Source: CAYYIS01 sp964470965 (GTDB lineage: Bacteria > JAAXHH01 > JABIQT01). From it: DNA of 64,000 bases. The notes beneath the pieces are model-generated. The model did no database searches and was not told the origin of the DNA. It worked only from the letters and a program-made list of their open reading frames with translations. A program made the position numbers and the translations under genes. Positions 41,997-51,518 of the stretch are shown here, in pieces (within the stretch, counting starts at the first letter, position 1; every line of letters starts with the position of its first letter). Location: positions 5,686-69,685 of the forward strand of contig CAYYIS010000027.1 in assembly GCA_964470965.1 (NCBI GenBank), in the 5' to 3' direction.

Positions 41997-43349
41997 ATGG
42001 AAGCATGGATATTTGTCCACAATCCGCTCGAACGATGGATCGAAGACTACAAACGCATCTTTGATGCCTGGGAAGACGGTGGCATAACAGGTATCGTGGT
42101 CGGATACCTGTATTTTGAAGATGACGGAGGGAACCGCCTACCCACGTTTGTATCCAACCCTGATGTTTACCGGGAGTTCGGCCTCAATCTCGAGGAAGAC
42201 ACAAATCGGGATCCCGCAAAAGAAGCAAAGTTTCGAGCTATGCTTGACGATGCAGCGGAACGGGGATGGCACATTATGACGTTTGGCGTGGGCGGAGGAG
42301 GAGGCACACTCGCGGTAGAGGAGGATCCCTACGGAGCCATAAGCCATGCCGCCAGGGCCCAGGACACCATGGACGCCTTTCCCCAGGCCCAGGGCTTCAT
42401 AATGGATGGTCCCGGTGAACAGCACTATGAACTCGCTTTCCATCACGGTGGCGAGTTGTTGGAAATTCGGCCGGGCGAGGATGGTCGTTTTTCTGCGCTG
42501 GGATATGATCTGGACCGACTTAATAGCGGCATAGAACACCTGCGGGGGCGGCTGCACAACCTGACGCCGTCCGAAGTCAGGTATCAAGCGCCCGGCGGCA
42601 TGCTGGCGGGGATGCAGTTGTTCGATATCAACGAAGATACACTTTATTGGCTCCGGGCGCGCCGCGAAACCGCACTCGGTGCCATGGCCGCGATCCACGA
42701 TCAGGTACAGAAACTGAATCGAAGGGTAAACCTGGGCGGCATTCCCAGGACTGCTGCTTTCTCGTCGCTCACCTGTCAGGATTATCACAGGATGGCGGAT
42801 TACTTCGACTATATTTTTCCCAAGCATTATTACTGGCACAGAGGCTTCGATGGGCTCTACGGTACAATCGCCCGCTGGGTACAGAGACTCCGGACCTGGA
42901 ATCCCTCCCTTACGGAACAGGATTGTTTCGACGTGGTGAAGAGCCTGTTCGGTATCGAACTGCCGGGAGTTCATTCCCTCATGGATATGGAGATGGGATT
43001 CCCTGAGGCGTTCTTCTCCGAGGTTGTTTTCGGTGAAACCCATCGGGCACTGGAGGCCGTCGGTGACCCGGATAAGGTAATATGCTGGGTATCCACCGGT
43101 CGCGCACCACATGCGGGAGATGCTATGACGGCACGGGATCTACAGGGTATTCTGCACGCTTCTAAGGAGGCGGGTTTAAAACGTTTCTTATTTCACCCCG
43201 ACCCCGACCTGGGCGCACCGGAATGGCACGTAATATCGAACATGTGCGGTAAATCGTGGCAGGAAGACGTGGGGGGCAGCTACTGGCCCCCGGACACGCC
43301 CAAGCCGAACACATTCAGCGGCAGCAGAAAGCAGACCCGTTTTGATTGA
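41997..43349 (+). CDS. Putative TIM-barrel glycosidase-like protein, unassigned
   Basis: This 450-residue protein with a predicted alpha/beta barrel does not match a family I can name. Its N-terminus (WIFVHNPLERWIEDYKRIFD) and alternating strands (GITGIVVGYLYF, GWHIMTFGVGGGGGTL, QGFIMDGPGEQHYEL, RRVNLGGIPRT, YFDYIFPKHYYW, KVICWVSTGR, GLKRFLFHPDPDLG) are typical of glycoside-hydrolase-type barrels, with several acidic strand ends as candidate catalytic residues (Asp in IMDGPGE). No signal peptide. GGAGG precedes the ATG. Its stop is 2 nt from the stop of the convergent NHL gene. Confidence 0.6.
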   Translation: MEAWIFVHNPLERWIEDYKRIFDAWEDGGITGIVVGYLYFEDDGGNRLPTFVSNPDVYREFGLNLEEDTNRDPAKEAKFRAMLDDAAERGWHIMTFGVGGGGGTLAVEEDPYGAISHAARAQDTMDAFPQAQGFIMDGPGEQHYELAFHHGGELLEIRPGEDGRFSALGYDLDRLNSGIEHLRGRLHNLTPSEVRYQAPGGMLAGMQLFDINEDTLYWLRARRETALGAMAAIHDQVQKLNRRVNLGGIPRTAAFSSLTCQDYHRMADYFDYIFPKHYYWHRGFDGLYGTIARWVQRLRTWNPSLTEQDCFDVVKSLFGIELPGVHSLMDMEMGFPEAFFSEVVFGETHRALEAVGDPDKVICWVSTGRAPHAGDAMTARDLQGILHASKEAGLKRFLFHPDPDLGAPEWHVISNMCGKSWQEDVGGSYWPPDTPKPNTFSGSRKQTRFD

Positions 43350-43351
43350 CA

Positions 43352-44191
43352 TCACACACGCACGTATTTGTGTAAAAGGTCACCTACACCGACCTCACCC
43401 ACAAAGATAGAACCCACACCATCGACCCAGATGCCGTGTGCACCGTGGGGCCTGTCGTCAGGACCGCCGGTAACCGCCCACTGGGTAATCAGGCGCCCCT
43501 CCATAGTCATGATGCTAACGCCGCCGCCTTCGGCGATGTAAACGATGTTGTCGTCATCTATGAACAGGCCGCACGGAGCAGGTCGGCCGGGCCACTCCGC
43601 CAGGAAATGGCCATCCATGTCAAAAACCTGAATCCTGTGATTGGGCTCCCGATCTGCAACGATGATCCGTTCATCTTTGCTCACAAAGATATTGTGAGGG
43701 AGGGAGAATTGGCCGGGGTCGCCGCCCTCGCCACCCCAGGTTTTCTTCAGTTCACCTTCGGAAGAGAAACGGTGGATGTGATGCTGGCCGTATCCGTCGG
43801 AAACGAACAGGTCTCCATCCGGCGCGCAGACTGCCCGGGTTGGTCTGTTAAAAGGCTGCCCGTAGACGTCAGGCTGTTCGGTAAAGAAAGTGTGTATTAC
43901 ATCACCGTTCACGTTGAAAATACGAACCGAGTGATCTCCGCAGTCGGCGATGTATATCCTGTCGTCCTCATCGATCCAAATATCATGGGGAACGGACAAA
44001 ATGTCCTCCGCCCAGCTGGTTTTGTAGGCCCCGTCCTGACCGTAGACCACAATCGCTGGGTTCGGTTCTCTATCAATCACATAGACACAGCCTTCTGAAT
44101 CGGCCGCGACTCCGGAAGCGATCCCAAGTGTTCGGCCTGTAGCCCACCCATCGACTTTTTCATATCTATGGTCGCCCGCACCTACGATCAT
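43352..44191 (-). CDS. NHL-repeat beta-propeller protein
   Basis: This is a 279-residue six-bladed propeller with NHL-type repeats: LGIASGVAADSEGCVYVIDR, VPHDIWIDEDDRIYIADCG, RAVCAPDGDLFVSDGYG, LPHNIFVSKDERIIVADRE, CGLFIDDDNIVYIAEGG and GAHGIWVDGVGSIFVGEVG. It resembles peptidyl-alpha-hydroxyglycine lyase-like propellers, but NHL proteins serve many binding roles. No signal peptide is visible. AAGGAG lies 9 nt before the ATG. Function cannot be named. Confidence 0.82.
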   Translation of the reverse strand: MIVGAGDHRYEKVDGWATGRTLGIASGVAADSEGCVYVIDREPNPAIVVYGQDGAYKTSWAEDILSVPHDIWIDEDDRIYIADCGDHSVRIFNVNGDVIHTFFTEQPDVYGQPFNRPTRAVCAPDGDLFVSDGYGQHHIHRFSSEGELKKTWGGEGGDPGQFSLPHNIFVSKDERIIVADREPNHRIQVFDMDGHFLAEWPGRPAPCGLFIDDDNIVYIAEGGGVSIMTMEGRLITQWAVTGGPDDRPHGAHGIWVDGVGSIFVGEVGVGDLLHKYVRV

Positions 44192-44391
44192 AATCTGGAA
44201 CTCCTTATCTTTAAAGTATTGAATATCATTACCTGCACTTCATCAACGCGATTTGCCCAATGTATCGGCGTGTTCCGGGATGTCAAGCAGGATTGGTAAA
44301 ACCGTTGTTGACATTCCTGATGATCACATTAGAATACACCTGGATATGTGATGCGCCCGACGCCAACCTTAAACAGGACACGGAGAAAACG

Positions 44392-45177
44392 ATGAGTGAG
44401 ATCACTCCCGAGCAGTATATGTGTTACCGCAGCACGGCACCCCTTATCATCGATGGGCATCTCACGGAACCTTCCTGGAAACGGGCGCCCCGGTCCGGGC
44501 TGTTCGTCGATATCGAGGGGGACAAAAAACCGATTCCCAGATTCGGCACCAGAGTTATGATGCTGTGGGATGACGATTTCTTTTACTTCGGATGCGATAT
44601 GGAAGAACCGCATGTCTGGGGCACTTTGACCAAGCGGGATTCGATCATCTGCAACGATAATGACTTCGAAATTTTCCTTGATCCCGATGACGACGAAGAA
44701 CATTACATGGAGTTTGAAATCAACCCACTCAACGTGGCCTGGGATCTGTACCTGCCGAAGCAGTATAACCGGGGTGGAAGTGCGGACCATGACTGGGACT
44801 TCGATGGCATTAAACATGCCGTGCAGATAGATGGCACACTCAACTGTTCAGACGATGTGGATAGGGGCTGGACCGTGGAGGTCGCTATCCCGTGGGCCAG
44901 TATGGCAAAATACGCCGGCACCGGCTGCCCGCCTGAACCGGGAGACCGATGGCGAGTTAATTTCTCAAGGGTTGAATGGGAACATGTGACACACAAAGGG
45001 GGCTACCTGAGAAAAGAAGGTGTGCCCTGTGATAACTGGGTCTGGTCCCCCATGGGTGTCATCAACATGCATGAACCTCATATGTGGGGATATGTACAGT
45101 TCTCGGACATCATCGTAGGAGAAGGGGAAGAACGGTTTTCGGAGACACCTACGTCGCGGCCGGCACCGGAAAATTGA
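44392..45177 (+). CDS. Carbohydrate-binding family 9-like (CBM9-like) protein
   Basis: This 261-residue beta-sandwich protein of the DOMON/CBM9-like type shows PLIIDGHLTEPSWKRAP at the N-terminus, TRVMMLWDDDFFYFGCDMEE, NDNDFEIFLDPDDDEEHYMEFEINPLN and GWTVEVAIPWASMAKY, all characteristic. The domain normally binds sugars or haem-like groups. No signal peptide is apparent from ATG 44392 (GGAG 6 nt upstream); a longer frame opens at 44260 but lacks a ribosome site. It is followed 40 nt later by a PhyH gene on the same strand. Confidence 0.85.
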   Translation: MSEITPEQYMCYRSTAPLIIDGHLTEPSWKRAPRSGLFVDIEGDKKPIPRFGTRVMMLWDDDFFYFGCDMEEPHVWGTLTKRDSIICNDNDFEIFLDPDDDEEHYMEFEINPLNVAWDLYLPKQYNRGGSADHDWDFDGIKHAVQIDGTLNCSDDVDRGWTVEVAIPWASMAKYAGTGCPPEPGDRWRVNFSRVEWEHVTHKGGYLRKEGVPCDNWVWSPMGVINMHEPHMWGYVQFSDIIVGEGEERFSETPTSRPAPEN

Positions 45178-45217
45178 TCTATTACATGTATTATGGTGGG
45201 AAAATAGGAGCCTGAAA

Positions 45218-45994
45218 GTGCTTACAGAACAACAACACCGATTCTTTGATGCGTTTGGGTATCTCCATTTCAAACAGGTCTTCTCCCCTGTTGAGATCAG
45301 TGACCTCACTCGTGAGGCAGACCGGATCTGGAAGGAGGATGCCGCACAGCATCCGGAACAGACACATCAATCCATGAGCGGATTCATCGAGAAGAGCCCT
45401 CTCCTGTTCCAGCTTGCGGTGGATGATCGAATCTTCGGTGTAATAGAATCCCTCCTGGAACCCGGCTTCGTCTGGGGCAATTCTGAAGGAAACAAAGGTA
45501 GCTTCAATGTGGAGAGTGTCCACAACTGGCACTGTGACCGGGTCGGTGAATACGACCTGAATTACCTGCGTATCAAGGTTATGATCTACCTGACGCCAAC
45601 CACACGCCAAGAAGGGGCACTGCGAATAATGCCGGGATCACACAAAGCGCCGTTGCACCAAGCCATGGTGCCGGTCAACGCACAGAAGAATCATTCGAGC
45701 GATGGGATATTCGGGGTGCCCGGCTGGGATTTGCCAGGTCATGCCCTGGACTCGCAGCCTGGCGATGTAGTGTTTTTTAACCACTACCTGTTTCACGCGG
45801 TATATGGCAAAACTGCCGCCCGACGCTACTTGGCACTCAAGTTCGCGGATAAACCGGTGAATAAAGCTCATTTTCTATCCCTGAAACGACACCATCAGGG
45901 ATTCGATAATCTGCATGAAGAGGCTTTAAATAGTGAAAATCCCAGAATGCAGGGCATGATCGCGCCTCTGACGCAGGAGATGCCTCAGAGTTAA
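45218..45994 (+). CDS. Phytanoyl-CoA dioxygenase (PhyH) family protein 4
   Basis: This is an iron/2-oxoglutarate oxygenase of 258 residues, GTG start 45218 (GGAG 7 nt upstream). Iron ligands His105 and Asp107 (HNWHCDRVGE) and His193 (NHYLFHAVYG), with Arg202/203 (ARRYLALKF) as 2-oxoglutarate anchor. GALRIMPGSHKAPLHQ is the conserved strand. It probably shares a transcript with the CBM9-like gene. Substrate unknown; the CBM9-like partner suggests a sugar-linked substrate, which is a guess. Confidence 0.87.
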   Translation: MLTEQQHRFFDAFGYLHFKQVFSPVEISDLTREADRIWKEDAAQHPEQTHQSMSGFIEKSPLLFQLAVDDRIFGVIESLLEPGFVWGNSEGNKGSFNVESVHNWHCDRVGEYDLNYLRIKVMIYLTPTTRQEGALRIMPGSHKAPLHQAMVPVNAQKNHSSDGIFGVPGWDLPGHALDSQPGDVVFFNHYLFHAVYGKTAARRYLALKFADKPVNKAHFLSLKRHHQGFDNLHEEALNSENPRMQGMIAPLTQEMPQS

Positions 45995-46020
45995 TATGGT
46001 TCTGACAAAGTAGCTACACG

Positions 46021-46043
46021 CGCTGCTATCCCCCATAGCAGCG
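46021..46043. terminator. Bidirectional hairpin between convergent PhyH and M81 genes
   Basis: CGCTGCTAT (46021-46029) and ATAGCAGCG (46035-46043) form a perfect 9-bp stem with a CCCCC loop. A weak T-rich tract (GATATTTG) follows on the plus strand. It sits between two gene ends, where a shared terminator is expected. Confidence 0.5.
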
Positions 46044-46128
46044 GATATTTGTCGCGGATAGCCGTTCGTCTGATGCGACTGCCCATGAGACGGATGACCA
46101 AAAAATCAACTGGCCGGTCGCAGGAGAC

Positions 46129-47598
46129 CTAAATATCATCCAGAGGATACAATTTGCGGCCCAGATTGTGGAATTTGTCACTGTTATTTACTATTGAATG
46201 TACGGACGGCTCATTGACCAGGTAGATGCTGCCTGCGAATGCCTCAAAACCGGCACGGAAATGCGCGGCTGACTTGACGCCTATATATTTCATCCGCCTT
46301 GGATCAAGCCCCATAGTTAAGGAAAAGGCGATGCCGAATGGTTGTTCCCGCTTTGTAACCAGCACTACGTGCACACCATTCTGGACGATATGCGCAGATG
46401 GGCCCATACTGCCGTCCAGTCCAAGGTTGATCGGTCCTTCATAGGTAAATTCGCCTTCGCTTACGGCTTCCACCCGTACGTGCATTCGTACCGGCTCCCC
46501 CTGCAGCGAGGATGATTTGGCGCCAACGTCAAGTGTCAGCTCCGATCCTGCTCCGGCCCCCTGACATAGTGCCACCGCTTCCGGATCGACGACATAAAGG
46601 ATACAGGCATCCTCCAATCCCTCATCGATAAATGTGCGCAGCAGCCCCGTGCTGTCACCGGGGGAACCGCCTCCCGTATTGTCTTCCCGGTCCGCGAAAA
46701 TGACGGGATATTTTCCGGCCGAATGAGCCTGGGGCAACACCTCTCTTGTTGAAAGCGTCGGTGTTTGCCAATCATCCCGCCGCTCCCATATCCATGCTCC
46801 AAGTTCATCAGCATACTGTTGTGCCAGTTCTTGATCGTTATCGGTAACGATGTACGTGGAAGCGCCCAGATGGGGAACATCCGCCAGCGGGAAGCAGGTT
46901 GCAATGGAACCACAGACTACCCCGGGCCGGCTTTCTATTTCATGCAGGTACTCTATCGCCTGGCACATGGGAGGATGGGCTGTGACCTGATTCATGCCCC
47001 ACACCAGCGGGATCCGACTCAGGGCCATAGTGGGTTTAAGACCTTGGGTCAGAATCCGGTTCAACACATCCACACATTCCCTTCCCCGATCGCCCTGGTC
47101 GATTTCTGGGTAGGTCTCGTGCCCGATGATAACATCCGCCATATCGACCATCCGCTGAGACATATTCGAATGGATATCGAGCTGTGCAACGATGGGGATG
47201 TTCGGACCGAAGAGATCGCGTACGGCAGCCAGAATATGGCCCTCGCCGTCATCGACCCCCTCGGCCACCATGGCGCCATGCAGGTCAAGCAGTACGCCTT
47301 TGACGCCTGCGGAGGCCCCCATCCTGGCCAGCATCTCATTGAGGATTTCATCAAAAATGTCTCGTGGCGTCGGACCGCTGGGCTGCGCGACGGCGTACAC
47401 GGTCGATAAGAGCTCGAAGCCGTATTTTTTACACCCGTCCGCGAATCCGCCAACCGCGGTATTCGAAGATCTGAATTTATTCAGGACATCTCGGCCTTTA
47501 AGATAGCCGAACCTTTGGCTGCCATACGATTCCCAGGTGGTTTCAACGGTAGTGAAGGTGCTGGATTCGTGACTGATTGATCCGGTGACGATTTTCAT
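46129..47598 (-). CDS. M81-family metallopeptidase (MlrC/microcystinase C-like)
   Basis: This is a 489-residue zinc-dependent hydrolase of the MlrC family. The start fits the family (MKIVTGSISHESSTFT, with the HESSTF motif), followed by LLDLHGAMVAEGVDDGEGH (first metal site), IVAQLDIHSNMSQRMVD, GHETYPEIDQGDRG and, in the second domain, IFADREDNTGGGSPGDST. MlrC cleaves linear microcystin; genomic relatives act on unknown small peptides or amides. AAAGGAG precedes ATG 47598. It is divergent from the hydroxyacid-dehydrogenase operon, which may use its product. Confidence 0.9.
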   Translation of the reverse strand: MKIVTGSISHESSTFTTVETTWESYGSQRFGYLKGRDVLNKFRSSNTAVGGFADGCKKYGFELLSTVYAVAQPSGPTPRDIFDEILNEMLARMGASAGVKGVLLDLHGAMVAEGVDDGEGHILAAVRDLFGPNIPIVAQLDIHSNMSQRMVDMADVIIGHETYPEIDQGDRGRECVDVLNRILTQGLKPTMALSRIPLVWGMNQVTAHPPMCQAIEYLHEIESRPGVVCGSIATCFPLADVPHLGASTYIVTDNDQELAQQYADELGAWIWERRDDWQTPTLSTREVLPQAHSAGKYPVIFADREDNTGGGSPGDSTGLLRTFIDEGLEDACILYVVDPEAVALCQGAGAGSELTLDVGAKSSSLQGEPVRMHVRVEAVSEGEFTYEGPINLGLDGSMGPSAHIVQNGVHVVLVTKREQPFGIAFSLTMGLDPRRMKYIGVKSAAHFRAGFEAFAGSIYLVNEPSVHSIVNNSDKFHNLGRKLYPLDDI

Positions 47599-47777
47599 AG
47601 GTCTTCTCCTTTGTAACCAGAATATAAGGGATGTAGGGAAACGGTCAATGTGAAAGGGTGCATAAACATTCTCTAATTTCAATAAATAACTATATACCCT
47701 TTTACCAGTTCACCTATCTTATAGGCTTCAATCCCGTTAGCAGTGATCGTGTCAATGGTTAATATTGGAGGATAGGA

Positions 47778-48827
47778 ATGGATCGGAGCGACCTATTCCG
47801 TGTAGGCCTTACAGACGACGGAGTGTACCACAAAACGATGAGTGTACCGTCAGCGGTGGGAATGTTGGAGGACCATCCAGAGGTAATTTACGAAAGCTGC
47901 CCCGTGGAAGACGATCCGATACCTCGGGAGGTGCTCGATCGATTCGATGCCGTGGTGGCCGGCGGCCCCCGGTTCACCCCTGAAACCGTGGCAGGTACGG
48001 AACGATGCAGTCTCATCGTACGATTCGGCGCTGGGTACGACCGGGTCGACCTGGACGCCTGTACAGAGGCCGGAATCATAGTAGCCACCACACCCGAAGG
48101 TGTTCGCCGTCCCATGGCGACGGCAGCGCTTACCCATATCCTGGTATTGACCAGCCGTTTTGTTCACAAGTCCCGCTGCGCACATGAAAACCGCTGGGAC
48201 GTTGCTCATACGGACGAAGAAATGGGACTCGGGCTCAGAGGCAGCACGATTGGTTTCATAGGTTTCGGAAGCATCGGCAAGGATCTGTATGCCCTGATAA
48301 AACCATTTGAGATGAGGCATCTCGTTTATGACCCCTATCTGGATCAGGAGACAGCCAGCAGCTTCAATATCCAACAGAGCGACCTTGCGACCCTGTTAAT
48401 GGAATCTGATATCGTGGTCGTCCTGTGTGCGCTTACACCGGAAACACACCATCTTATCGATTCGAACGCGCTCGGACTTATGAAGCCGTCCTCTTACTTC
48501 GTCAACATAGCCCGGGGCGGAATCGTCGACCAGAAGGCTCTGGCCACCGCCCTGTCGCAAGGTCAAATCAAGGGTGCAGGGTTGGATGCGCTGGATCCGG
48601 AGCCGATTCATCCTGACGATCCGCTTCTCGCTCTGGATAATGTTCATATAACACCTCATGCGATGGGCCTCACAGACGAAATGAGGCGACTGTGCAGCGA
48701 AAAGTGTGTCCAGGCTGCCCTCGATGTGATGCAGGGCAACCGGCCGGAATCCGTCATCAACCGGGCGGTTCTGGATGGTCAGAAATTGAAGGCTAAACTG
48801 CAGAGATATCGGGATCAATTCAGTTAA
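47778..48827 (+). CDS. D-2-hydroxyacid dehydrogenase (phosphoglycerate-dehydrogenase-like)
   Basis: This NAD-dependent dehydrogenase has 349 residues. The N-terminal substrate domain includes VVAGGPRFTPETV and IVRFGAGYDRVDL; the Rossmann motif is GFIGFGSIGKDLY; the catalytic Arg is in VNIARGGIVD, Glu in DALDPEPIHP, and His in ITPHAMGLT, giving the Arg-Glu-His triad. It lacks ACT regulatory domains, so it is probably catabolic rather than serA. The gene opens a four-gene plus-strand operon with an amidohydrolase, a Gfo/Idh oxidoreductase and an aminotransferase. Confidence 0.9.
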   Translation: MDRSDLFRVGLTDDGVYHKTMSVPSAVGMLEDHPEVIYESCPVEDDPIPREVLDRFDAVVAGGPRFTPETVAGTERCSLIVRFGAGYDRVDLDACTEAGIIVATTPEGVRRPMATAALTHILVLTSRFVHKSRCAHENRWDVAHTDEEMGLGLRGSTIGFIGFGSIGKDLYALIKPFEMRHLVYDPYLDQETASSFNIQQSDLATLLMESDIVVVLCALTPETHHLIDSNALGLMKPSSYFVNIARGGIVDQKALATALSQGQIKGAGLDALDPEPIHPDDPLLALDNVHITPHAMGLTDEMRRLCSEKCVQAALDVMQGNRPESVINRAVLDGQKLKAKLQRYRDQFS

Positions 48828-48845
48828 AAGGGCTGGAATCAGAAC

Positions 48846-50375
48846 ATGTCTATGTGGTTGAACAAGAGGCAGTTGCATCATCTGCAGCGGGGATATCTAA
48901 AGTCAACAGAATCCCCGATTCCCACCCAGGTCGTTTCCAGCGGTGAATGTTTTCCACCCGTACAGACCCGGCAACAGGCTCAAGTGGAGTCGTTGATTCA
49001 AGAAAGAGCGGATCATTACGCCCGCCGCGTGAACCTGGATAAAGGTAGATATTTACGGTCTCGGAGCGGGATGGCGTTCGCGTTCTGTGCCATGAACCAG
49101 GTGTTCGGAGATGTATACGACGTGCATGCAGTCGAGGCCGAAGATTCTGAAATGGTCGAGGAAAGACACGGTAAGACGCTGAACCAGTTTATCTTTGATG
49201 TTCACACGCATCATGTTCACGAAGACTACACATGGAAAGGCCAGCTTTGGTTACGATCTGCAGCCAGAGGCGATTCATACGGCCACACCCCCTGGAACCC
49301 AAAACTGGTGGAGCAGGAACTCGATCTCAAATACTATAAATTCGACTATTATATGAAGGACATGTTCTTTGACAGTGACACCACCGTTGCCCTGCTGAGC
49401 ACCTCACCCTCCGTCGACCCCGAAAAAACGCTCCTATCAGACGAACAAATGGTTGCCACGCGAGACCTGGTCAACGAAATTTCCGGTACCCGGCGTATGC
49501 ATGCCCATGGCGTCATATGGCCGGGCGTCCCTGGATACCTTGAATTAATGGACCGGGCAGCCACCGAACTGAAGGTGGATGCTTGGAAGGGCTATACGAT
49601 TGGCGATGTCCTTGGCGCCGCACCAACATTTGACAGGCCCTGGCGGATGGACGACAGGGAACGGGCATACCTTACTTATGACAAAGCCAGAAAATACGGT
49701 ATTCGGAATATCTGCATTCACAAAGGCGTACTGCCTGTGGACTATGAAAAAATCCCGAACTGGGAATTCGCAAAAGTCGATGATGTAGGCAAAGCGGCGC
49801 AGGACTGGCCTGACCTAAACTTCCACATCTATCACGCCGGATTAAAAATGTGGCGTGACGCAGAGAAGGTCAATGAGTCGTTTGAACGCACCGGACAACT
49901 GGACTGGATCGACGACCTCGCCGCGATTCCCCAACGGTATGGCGTGACGAACGTATATGCGGATATCGGTCTGTCGTTCGGAGCTTTGGCGATTACTTTT
50001 CCCAGGCTGGCAGCCGTGATGCTCGCCAAACTGATCAAAGGCCTGGGGGCGGATCATGTGCTCTGGGGAACAGACTCGATCTGGTTCGGCTCCCCGCAGT
50101 GGCAAATCGAAGCATTCCGTCGTATTGAAGTGCCGGAAGACTTACAGAGAAAATTTGGTCTTGAACCGCTCGGACCTGGTGATGGCCCGGTTAAATCTGC
50201 CATTTTTGGTATCAACGCGGCCGGTCAGTACGGCATTGACCTGGATGATGCGGGACATCCTATAGAGCGCTACCACAATGACGTGTTGTCTCGACTGAAA
50301 ACGGCATATCTCGAAGCCGGCAATCAACGAGACAACCTATTCTGGGGATGGATACGAAAACAAAAAAATGCATAA
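48846..50375 (+). CDS. Amidohydrolase-family (ACMSD/uronate-isomerase-like) metal-dependent hydrolase
   Basis: This is a large TIM-barrel hydrolase of 509 residues. Metal-site motifs are visible: FIFDVHTHHVHED-like FDVHTHHVHE with the HxH pair, IHKGVLP, NFHIYHAG and the C-terminal WGTDSIWFGSP with its Asp. Amidohydrolase-2 members decarboxylate or hydrolyse aromatic or lactone substrates. The N-terminus is longer than usual (about 90 residues before the HxH region). It follows the dehydrogenase by 18 nt and precedes the Gfo/Idh gene by 15 nt. Confidence 0.85.
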   Translation: MSMWLNKRQLHHLQRGYLKSTESPIPTQVVSSGECFPPVQTRQQAQVESLIQERADHYARRVNLDKGRYLRSRSGMAFAFCAMNQVFGDVYDVHAVEAEDSEMVEERHGKTLNQFIFDVHTHHVHEDYTWKGQLWLRSAARGDSYGHTPWNPKLVEQELDLKYYKFDYYMKDMFFDSDTTVALLSTSPSVDPEKTLLSDEQMVATRDLVNEISGTRRMHAHGVIWPGVPGYLELMDRAATELKVDAWKGYTIGDVLGAAPTFDRPWRMDDRERAYLTYDKARKYGIRNICIHKGVLPVDYEKIPNWEFAKVDDVGKAAQDWPDLNFHIYHAGLKMWRDAEKVNESFERTGQLDWIDDLAAIPQRYGVTNVYADIGLSFGALAITFPRLAAVMLAKLIKGLGADHVLWGTDSIWFGSPQWQIEAFRRIEVPEDLQRKFGLEPLGPGDGPVKSAIFGINAAGQYGIDLDDAGHPIERYHNDVLSRLKTAYLEAGNQRDNLFWGWIRKQKNA

Positions 50376-50390
50376 AACCGGAGGACTTCC

Positions 50391-51518
50391 ATGGCAAACT
50401 ATCGCGCCGCAGTTATCGGCCTCGGCTGGATGGGCATGCTTTACGATCTGGCCGAGCGCATTCCCGACGGATTCGAGATCGAGGACGTGGACCGCCCCAC
50501 ACCGGATCTGGATCTGCATCGACGGTTCTATCATCATGACCATCCGGGCAATGAGGGACTGCCCAGTTCCTATTCCGAAGCACTGTGGAGCCACCCTGAA
50601 GTGAACCTGGTCGCTGGGGTTGATCGTGATGCGAAGCGCCTGGAGGCTTTTCGTGATCGATACGGCATTGCGTCAGTCTATACCGATGCGGAAGAAATGC
50701 TCCAGCACGAACGTCCTGATATCGTAGCTGTCGCTACCAATACGAAAGGCCGGGCCGACTTGGTCTGTCTCGCCGTGACGTATGGGGCCCGGGGAATTCT
50801 GACGGACAAACCCATGTGCCACACGCTGGCGGAAGCGGATCGAATGGTAAAAACCTGTTCGGAGGCGGGTGTGCCGCTGAGTTGCGGGGCTATCACAACG
50901 ACACATCCATCATTTGCCCGTGCTAAAGAATTGATTCGGACCGGCACTCTCGGCGAGATCCAGTCCGCCGAAGCAGCCGGACCGTTCGCTCAGCACCAGA
51001 ACTGGACGTACTTCCTGGAAAGCCCGCCCACCTGGGTTTCAGGCGTGGGTGATCTCCCAAGACGCGGCCAGGGTACCGATGAGTTTAACGGTCCCGGCGG
51101 CAGCGATGAATTTACCGGTCAGGGAATTATGGTGACGACTGACGGCATGGTGGTCCATTTCCGAAAAGGAGCGCCCGGGGTGCGCCTGAGTGGTACGACG
51201 GGAGAGATCCAGTTTTCTTATGGCAAAGGCTGGCAGATATGGCAGCAGACGGATGTGGCGGACGGTACTCGGCAACAGGTCGAAATGCCCTGGCCGGAGC
51301 CCCAGTTCGTGCCCCCGTATGGTGCCATTTACAGCCTGAATGATGTGATAGACTCCATGGAGAGTAGACTCGAAGAACCAAAAAACTCAGGCCGACGGGT
51401 GGCCATGGCTCTCGAGGTTGAGATTGCACTTAAACAGTCCTCCGCACGGGAAGGGGCCAGGATCGGCTTGCCTCTGGCGGATCGATCTCTGGGATTAAAC
51501 TATGACTGGTTCAGGTAA
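50391..51518 (+). CDS. Gfo/Idh/MocA-family oxidoreductase
   Basis: This is an NAD(P)-dependent sugar or inositol oxidoreductase of 375 residues. The Rossmann motif is VIGLGWMGMLYD; the catalytic-lysine motif appears as TDKPMCHTLAEAD (DKP in place of EKP), and SCGAITTTHPSFARAKELI and a C-terminal beta sheet domain follow. GGAGG precedes ATG 50391. It overlaps the following gene by 17 bases if that starts at ATG 51502. The substrate is undetermined. Confidence 0.9.
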   Translation: MANYRAAVIGLGWMGMLYDLAERIPDGFEIEDVDRPTPDLDLHRRFYHHDHPGNEGLPSSYSEALWSHPEVNLVAGVDRDAKRLEAFRDRYGIASVYTDAEEMLQHERPDIVAVATNTKGRADLVCLAVTYGARGILTDKPMCHTLAEADRMVKTCSEAGVPLSCGAITTTHPSFARAKELIRTGTLGEIQSAEAAGPFAQHQNWTYFLESPPTWVSGVGDLPRRGQGTDEFNGPGGSDEFTGQGIMVTTDGMVVHFRKGAPGVRLSGTTGEIQFSYGKGWQIWQQTDVADGTRQQVEMPWPEPQFVPPYGAIYSLNDVIDSMESRLEEPKNSGRRVAMALEVEIALKQSSAREGARIGLPLADRSLGLNYDWFR

